Shown piece by piece: positions 57,769 to 64,000 of a DNA stretch of 64,000 bases. The notes under the pieces were generated by a model. It was given only the letters and a program-made list of their open reading frames with translations. It had not been told where the DNA came from and ran no database searches. The DNA comes from Leptodactylus fallax (lineage: Eukaryota > Chordata > Amphibia > Anura > Leptodactylidae): contig CAMRHE010000206.1 in assembly GCA_947044405.1 (NCBI GenBank), positions 1,612,001 through 1,676,000 of the forward strand, written 5' to 3'. Numbering within the stretch: the first letter of the stretch is position 1; each line of letters starts with the position of its first letter. Position numbers and translations under genes: made by a program.

Positions 57769-60700
57769 AAAACCTCAGAGGAATTGAGACTGGAATACAT
57801 AACTTTGCAGTAGCAGTGTCATCTTTAACTTGTTTACCTTTCGGTAAGAATATTCAGAAATTTTGGTAAAATTCCAGCATTAGTCGTAAAACATATGCCA
57901 TGTGTTTCTATGGTAGAAGTGATAAGTGGCTTTTTTTCACCAGTACAGAATGGCTTTTCTAATTCGTGGAGTGTTGAGGATTTAAACATCATCTTATTGT
58001 TATTGAATTCAATGTAAATGATTTTGTACACTCTTGCGCGTCGACTGGGAAAGTGCCGGGAGCTTCACAGTGAATTCACATCTCATCAGTCTGCCGAAGT
58101 TAAACATGCCTGGGCTAAACTCATGAAAGGAAATTATACAAGGGCAGAATAGATGGGCCATGTGGTCTTTTCCTGCTGTCAATCTTCTATATTTCTGCAT
58201 TTCCATAAATAAATTTACTAATTACCATCTGCAATTAAAAAAACAATAGAAAATGTAACCCACATCCTAAACGTTTCCTAACGCTTCAAAAGATTTCAGT
58301 TGTTAGTTTCCAGGCATTGACTGATGGAAAACGCATCCTGTAGTCTACCGGTCGATACCTAGGGAATCTAAATTCCCCCAGCAGCACCATGTTACATTTC
58401 AGGATTGATTGGATGGATTCTGACAGTCCTATATTTGGCAATTACCTTTGAAAGTGGTCGTCCAGACTAGATAAGCCTTTCTGCATTTGTATCGCCCTGA
58501 GCCAAGCTTATTGGGAGTTTGAGCCTCTATAGCCCGCTGTCATAGCCAGGGGACCACAATATAAATACTCATATACCCTAAATCAGTAAAGCATGTGCTT
58601 TCTATTCAGTGGCCGGTCAAATTTTAGCTCAACATGTGCTTAAAGGGTTAGAGGAGGAATATGTGAAGGTTGGCATAATAAACTCAGTGGACAGTGGATT
58701 TATATGGGAATGCGCGGAGTAGTATTTAATGGCTCACAGGCTCTGATAAAACCGCTCAGCTTGGGCCGCCCTGAAGCACCTTCTTTCACGACTCTTAGTT
58801 TTGTCCCATCCATACATTTTAGCAGCATTTACATTTTTCTTTTCTCCTATATCTGAGCCTAGACTGCCATGAAGCCGCCTTCGCAGCATGTCTGTGCACA
58901 CAAGCTTCTCATCATTGGGCCCCTCTGCCTTATGGGCCCATTCGTAACAGCAACCACTGTGACTCCTATAGTTACACCAGTGAAAGTGCCCCAGATAAGG
59001 TGTAATAGAGAATTCTTGCTCTTACTGCAATTCACTCAACTGTGAGAGAGTGCCTGGAGAGAAATCTGCCATGTCTGAAGTGTGTGCCACACCAAGGCAT
59101 GGGTTTGGAGACTGGGTTGGCACCAAGGCATTTGGAAATGTAGCTTTCACTGATGTTGATATAAGAGTTGCATTCCACTCCTTGGAATGGAACTTTCTCC
59201 TGTGGGTACTTCTTAGTAGTGTAAGTGTCAGCTCTTCAATGGAGCAATGGCTCTGGGGTAATGGAGCTACCAGGGTGCACCAGGGAGCTAGGTTATTAGC
59301 TGATGTCGTAGCTGGGACATTAGTTATCTTATAGTGTTCCAGAAATACATCCAAGCTTGAATAGGATTGCTTTGCGCACCTTTTTTTTTCCATTTTTTTG
59401 CTCATTTTAGTGCAGGTTCATTTTAATAAAAAGCAGGGCGGATATGCATATCCCAAGTGAAGTGTAACACACCAAGCCTCAACATGATGGATGTCTCTTC
59501 TATATTTTTTTTGCCGAGATGCCATGATGATGGTGATGTATTTTTCCATACTATTTCTCATTTGGACTGAGATCACTTACTGTTTACACAGAATGGGCCA
59601 AGGCGATGCACCTGGCAGCTTATCTCTAGGGATGGCCCCAGGTAGGAGCGGCCCAGAGTGATTGTACCATTTACCCTCCTTATAACAAGGCCCTTCACAT
59701 CTATAGTGCACCGTGTGGTGTCCTCCTTCAGAGATGTTATTGAATGCTTCACAGATATGCTTTTGTATATTTCAGAATGATATTATAATTACATTGTATT
59801 TATAAGGGGCACATCGCTGCTTTATTACTCAATAAACTGGCTTTTAGGTTTAATGGTCCTTTCTAATGTTAGTGCGGTCTCCTGGGCATTGCATAGTCTG
59901 TCCTACTGCTCTTTAGTAACAGCTGGGGGGCTAATATGTAGCCGCCTCTGTCTCCCATTCTGCTATTCACTTCTCCAGGGGGAACAGCCAGGTAAGCGGA
60001 GCTGCAGATGTAAACTGGGAGGGAGCAGCGCAAGTAAATCTCAGATTGAGCAGGGATTATATTAAAAAAGCAGATAACAATTTCAATCTCAAACAGAGAA
60101 ATAGAGACCGATACCACACCAGAGACCGCTCTGCAGGTAGATTCACTTGACTGCTTTCAGTTGTAACACACGGGTTTGATACCATGAAAAATACTAAAGA
60201 AAATGCACAGTGATATTAGTTAGTGTTTATGTGCTTCCCCTAGTGTACAGGGTCTTTTTTTTTTTTTTTTTTTTTTTTTAATTTTGAACATTTTAAGATT
60301 TGTCATGCATTGTGAGCTTGTAGATAGAGAGCTACAGTAGACTTGTTACAAGCGTAATTCATTTATGTAGCTATTCCTCAATATATATAATTCTTCCAGT
60401 CTGAAATTTAATGGGATTATGCTCTTCAATTTGCTCATTTGATCTCATTCTGACCTCCTGAAAATTACATCTTTCTGTTCTCTCCAGTGGTCGCCATGGA
60501 CTGTCCATGGGGAAGGTAGGGGGGTTGGGACGATAATTAGACAACTGGTGATGATCTGACAACTCCTGCTATAGCGAAGGAGAGGACAATATAGCCTACC
60601 TGACTCAATGTTCTCTTATGTATTATTATTTAGGAGAATATATAAAGAATGCTATTTATGTGGACTAGCAGGCACAGATGGCACTGACTCTAGCAGCCAG

Positions 60701-60894
60701 TGGACTTAATAGCAGAGCATAGACACATATAGAGAAACTGCTAATGGATCCAAAATGAATCCTCAATATTATAACGTCTTGTGAATAATGCATTATTTAA
60801 CACAGGAAGGGTGAAGAAAGGAGATAGGCAGAGGGCTGAAGAAGAAATGTAAAACTTCACTTTTATTAGAATATACTAAAAAAATGGCTACGTT
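57769..60894. other. Non-coding, no gene supported
   Basis: Poly-T at about 60248-60279. A minus-strand 127-codon frame (59022-59405) has no recognised motif. About 58860-58990 has gggcccctctgccttatggg, a repeat-like word. Nothing RNA-like seen. Confidence 0.4.
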
Positions 60895-61118
60895 CACCTG
60901 TGCGCCGAAGCCTCCAATGGAGTCCTGCACGGTGGACTTTTTCCTCCGCCAGTTTCAGTTTTAAAATGACGGACACCCGGCAGACCCCATTATAGTCAAT
61001 GGTGTCAGCCAGACTCCGTTTATAACTGTTGCCTTAGTGGTCTGCCTCTCCGTTGTTTGGGTCCCCTGATGGACCAGAACAATGGAGAGGTGACACGAGT
61101 GTGAACCTAGCTCAAGTA
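60895..61118. mobile_element. MITE, ctacgttcacctgtgcgcc family, copy 1
   Basis: tggctacgttcacctgtgcg on the left and cacgagtgtgaacctagctc on the right, inverted. Contains aaaatgacggacacccggca and tgatggaccagaacaatgga, shared with 63088-63312 and 14541-14663. Confidence 0.75.
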
Positions 61119-61333
61119 TGTGGTGTTGTGTAACCTACAACTAGGCCAAAAGACACATAGTGTGAGGGATGAGTGGTATAACAAACATAGTCACAACTGG
61201 CCAATTTTGTGTACCGTGTGCCAATAACCCCCACAAAATGCCTAGGTGACAATAATATGAATAATGTACACTAGTAGAAGGAATAAAGTAGTGGAAAGGA
61301 TTGTCCCACATCAGAGGTGAACACTACCTAGGA

Positions 61334-61491
61334 CGGGGGTCAGCAACCTTCGGCCCTCCAGCTACTGTGAAACTACAACTCCCAACATGATCCATTCACT
61401 TCCATGGGAGTTCCAAGAACAGCAGAACAAGTATGCATGCTGGGAGTTGTAGTTTTACAACAGCTGGACTGCCAAAGGTTGCCTACCCCTG
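61334..61491. mobile_element. 158-bp hAT-type MITE with 8-bp target duplication
   Basis: Ends cgggggtcagcaacc and ggttgcctacccctg. Flanks acctagga (61326-61333) and ccctagga (61492-61499) match at 7 of 8 positions, as expected for a hAT target duplication. The arms continue as ctactgtgaaactacaactc with ccaacatg against catgctgggagttgtagttt. Confidence 0.88.
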
Positions 61492-61499
61492 CCCTAGGA

Positions 61500-62275
61500 T
61501 ATAAAATCCAGGTAGGTATTATGTAATAATTGTATGTAAAATGACAAGTTCCGTTAAAAATTAGCTAATATAAACCCATTTTCGTGCAGTAAATTTGAAT
61601 AGATTACATAAGCCAAGCAGATGTGTTGTCGCTGCGGCTGGGCATGCCAGCAGGGGGATCCCAAAAACATCAACGTCAATACCACTACACCGACTGTATT
61701 AGGAGAGCCAGGGCAGCAGTGCCAATAACTGGCTGTGAAAAGATTAATATAAAGCGGTGCTGTACTCACTGTCACATTGCAGTGAATGGCTAATGGCACA
61801 GTTCACTGAAGGTGAATAGAGGTAGTAACTAAGTTGCTGTGACATAGCATGCAAGTGATCTGACAGCAGCGGAGTCAGCGTCGCAGCTATCAAAACTTAA
61901 CCTGCTCAGAAATTAAGTGCCAGAGTGGCCGTGCCAATAGTAGTCTGTGTGATATATATGAGCGGTGCTATATGTATGTACGCACTGTACAATTTGAGGG
62001 ATCGGCAGCTGCCCGGTGTCACTGTATGAGTTAAGGGGTATAAACTGACTTTCCGTCCCTCAATTCACTGACCCTACAATGTATTTCACAAGAAGCAAAT
62101 GTATTAATATATCACATTTCACAGTTAGTTTGTGTATTTATACTCAAAGGGAGTCTGTTAGATGATGTAGCCTACCGAAAAGCTTCTAGTACTAGGTAGG
62201 GGACACACGTGGACATATACCATTGTGGCCATTCTTAGCTTTTTTTTTTTGTATTGCACAAAAAAAAATCAACTT
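61500..62275. other. Non-coding, no gene seen
   Basis: Nothing recognised beyond gatctgacagcagcggag-like unique sequence. Confidence 0.4.
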
Positions 62276-62462
62276 GAGGCTGAGGCCCCACATTGCGCAA
62301 AACAGGTTTTTTTTGTTGCAGAATTTGCTGCGTTTTTTTGAGCCAAAGTCAGGAGTGGATTGAGCAGAAGATAGAAGTATAAGAACTTCCTATATATTTC
62401 CCATTCCTTTTGTAGCCACGTCTGGGTTTGGCTCAAAAAAATGCAGCAACATGGGGCCTTAG
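62276..62462. mobile_element. MITE, tgaggccccacattgcg termini
   Basis: ctgaggccccacattgcgca on the left and gcaacatggggccttag on the right. Inner ttgctgcgtttttttgagcc pairs with ggctcaaaaaaatgcagcaa. Related at the termini to the 57320 family but with a different interior. Confidence 0.8.
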
Positions 62463-62624
62463 ACCCCATGCACACACTCAAGTGTGCATCCGAGTTGGGG
62501 CCAGGTTTTCAGATCCGTTCTGTTCCGATGAAACACAGCAGGATAGGACCTGTTCTATTTTCAACAGAACGGACTATCAATTGCCCCGTCAGCTGGCACA
62601 CTTGGATGTGTGCATGGAGCCTTA
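62459..62624. mobile_element. MITE directly abutting the previous one, ccatgcacacactc termini
   Basis: accccatgcacacactcaag with tgtgcatccg on the left and cacttggatgtgtgcatgga with gcctta on the right. Inner gatccgttctgttcc and caacagaacggac pair. Its left end overlaps the right end of the element at 62276-62462. Confidence 0.8.
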
Positions 62625-63087
62625 TGCAGATTTGGTGACCCAAAGGCAGTTTCAACCCTGTAAATTGCTCTACACAGGTCTTGCTAAAAAAATTGTGTAC
62701 AGTGCCCCTCCTGCCATCACAGTGGTTACCGCAGACTCTGATGGTTAGCTAACCTTGAAATATGTGGCTAGGCCAAGGCCGCCGGAACGAAAGACGCTTT
62801 TTCCCTAGCGAATCTCTGCTCATGCTTATATGGGGAGTTCTGAGTGAGGAATTCTCCTCTGTTACATCCATAAGTGGTTATACGGTATATGAAAATGGTT
62901 ATGTTAATTAGACAAACCCTTGAACCATAGGGGTAATTTACATACACAAAACTATTAATGTGCTCTCTATAGTTGTGGTAGAAGTGTAATGACAGACCAA
63001 TACCAAGTCTACTAGTTCTTCAGATGCAGCACCGCCATGGTGGATGGGCTGTGACTGGTATTACAGCATGAACATAACGGTACTGTT
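62625..63087. other. Non-coding, no gene seen
   Basis: No features recognised. Confidence 0.4.
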
Positions 63088-63312
63088 AGGTTACGTTCAC
63101 ATTTGCGCCAGAGTCTCCATTAGTCGCAATGTCTGTCTGAAATCGTCGGACGCTTTTTCGTCCACAGGTTTCAATTTCAAAACGACGGACCCCATTATAG
63201 GGGTCGGTTAGGCTGTCGTGTTGCCGCTATTTTAGCAGTTCTCCTATCCATTGTTCTGGTACTCCAATGGACCAGAGCAATAGATAGCCGACACTAATGT
63301 GAACTTAGTTTA
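63088..63312. mobile_element. MITE, gttacgttcacatttgcgcc family, copy 2
   Basis: ttaggttacgttcacatttg on the left and actaatgtgaacttagttta on the right. Internal gacggaccccattatagggg and ggaccagagcaatagatag match copy 1 at 60895-61118, in the same orientation. Confidence 0.78.
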
Positions 63313-64000
63313 ACTAGAATAAAATGAGATCCCTATATCTAATCCCGTCCTGTTTCTCAACTGTACACAATATACGTCTCTATGTGTCAGAATACAAATG
63401 TTCTAGATGCAGTCCTACTAAAATAGCTGGCTGACATGCATAGAGTTTTACGTCTACCTCTAGCAAAATGGCAGCGCAAGGCCTGCCTACTGATCCATCT
63501 CAGCGGCATTGGAACATGCACTATAATAACTTATCCAAGTTGATTTATTAGATCGGTTAGGCATGGTGAGTTATAATGCATCAGTATACAGTGCGCTGAA
63601 AAGAATGAAAGGCCATCCTGTCTGAGAAGTAGAAGGAGAGCAAACATAGCTATGCATTTGGTGCCATTTTCCTTGTTTGTTTTTATGCTAGAGGGCGAAT
63701 GATATATTGTCTAACCTGCGTCAGCCATGTAATCGTAGTGATTAATTGTCTGAGGTCTCTGGCCATAGATCAGCAAGGATGTATTGGCTAAAGTACAGTG
63801 GTCATAAATACACATGCTCTCGAGTTCAACCCTCCCTTTAAGCATTTAAAGCAACGTTTCAGGCGGCCTCCTCATGTAATTATCTTCTATAAAGAGATTA
63901 CGGGCTTTTGCGAGTGAAAAATCGTTCCTTTGTGTCCTATGAAAAATGGATGTTTTTTATTTGCTGTAATAACGATGTCATTTTGTCATCTCCAAAACAC
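63313..64000. other. Non-coding, no gene seen
   Basis: AT-rich, no coding frame, no further CHID1 exon recognised up to the window end. Confidence 0.4.

Noticed and set aside
59022..59405. 127-codon minus-strand ORF
   Set aside because: Starts in a poly-Lys/poly-T context, shows no recognisable domain and no splice signals. I cannot separate it from chance, although a protein search would be cheap.
30671..64000. Downstream CHID1 exons with the VWD and IWELGQG motifs
   Set aside because: Each tggga(t/c) word checked (for example near 42309, 44430 and 52924) gave translations that do not match and lacked splice sites. Not found by eye, but a profile search could still reveal a diverged exon.

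Overview
This is a eukaryotic, intron-dominated window. The only host coding sequence I can support is two consecutive exons of a gene on the + strand, CHID1 (chitinase domain-containing protein 1, a GH18-fold chitinase-like lectin), at 23344-23445 and 30515-30670. Both have consensus GT-AG splice sites and matching phases, and are separated by a 7.07 kb intron. The upstream and downstream exons of the same gene were not found, so most of the window is probably CHID1 intron or flank. The repeat content (many palindromic MITEs with TTAA or TA target sites, long-TIR Tc1 elements, L2-like 3' ends, and the family beginning AGGGNTGTGGAGTC) points to an anuran amphibian. That assignment is inference, not proof.

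Layout. 1-9.2 kb: non-coding DNA with MITEs (446-907, 4513-4898, 7588-7874) and a pyrimidine-rich stretch. 9.27-11.13 kb: a palindromic element, one arm of which has expanded into a 43/44-bp satellite of about 33 copies. 11.82-14.02 kb: a 28-bp minisatellite of about 78 copies with a 644-bp (23-unit) higher-order repeat. 15.5-15.97 kb: a second, unrelated 28-bp array. 16-22 kb: several foldback elements. 22.3-24.9 kb: two direct copies of a dispersed repeat on either side of CHID1 exon A, then head-to-head L2-type 3' ends. 27.1-30.1 kb: back-to-back MITEs and a decayed Tc1 element. 32.7-33.7 kb: two TTAA-flanked MITEs 29 bp apart. 37.7-39.7 kb: a full-length Tc1 element (DD34E, one internal stop) inserted at a TA inside a MITE whose uninterrupted relative lies at 57.3 kb. 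41.0-42.2 kb: a MITE and a decayed mariner (DD34D type). 45.87-47.50 kb: a full-length Tc1-like element with an intact 379-codon ORF, 38-residue D-E spacing and a catalytic Asp-to-Asn change. 48.6-64 kb: tandem duplications, a degenerate minisatellite, nested MITEs and a short hAT MITE with an 8-bp target duplication.

I saw no tRNA, rRNA, CRISPR array, prokaryotic operon or virus-like gene. The notable biology is genome dynamics: satellite birth inside a transposon arm, nested insertion with an internal empty-site control, and three or four independent Tc1/mariner invasions at different stages of decay. One unidentified minus-strand ORF (28371-28754) looks more protein-like than its surroundings.
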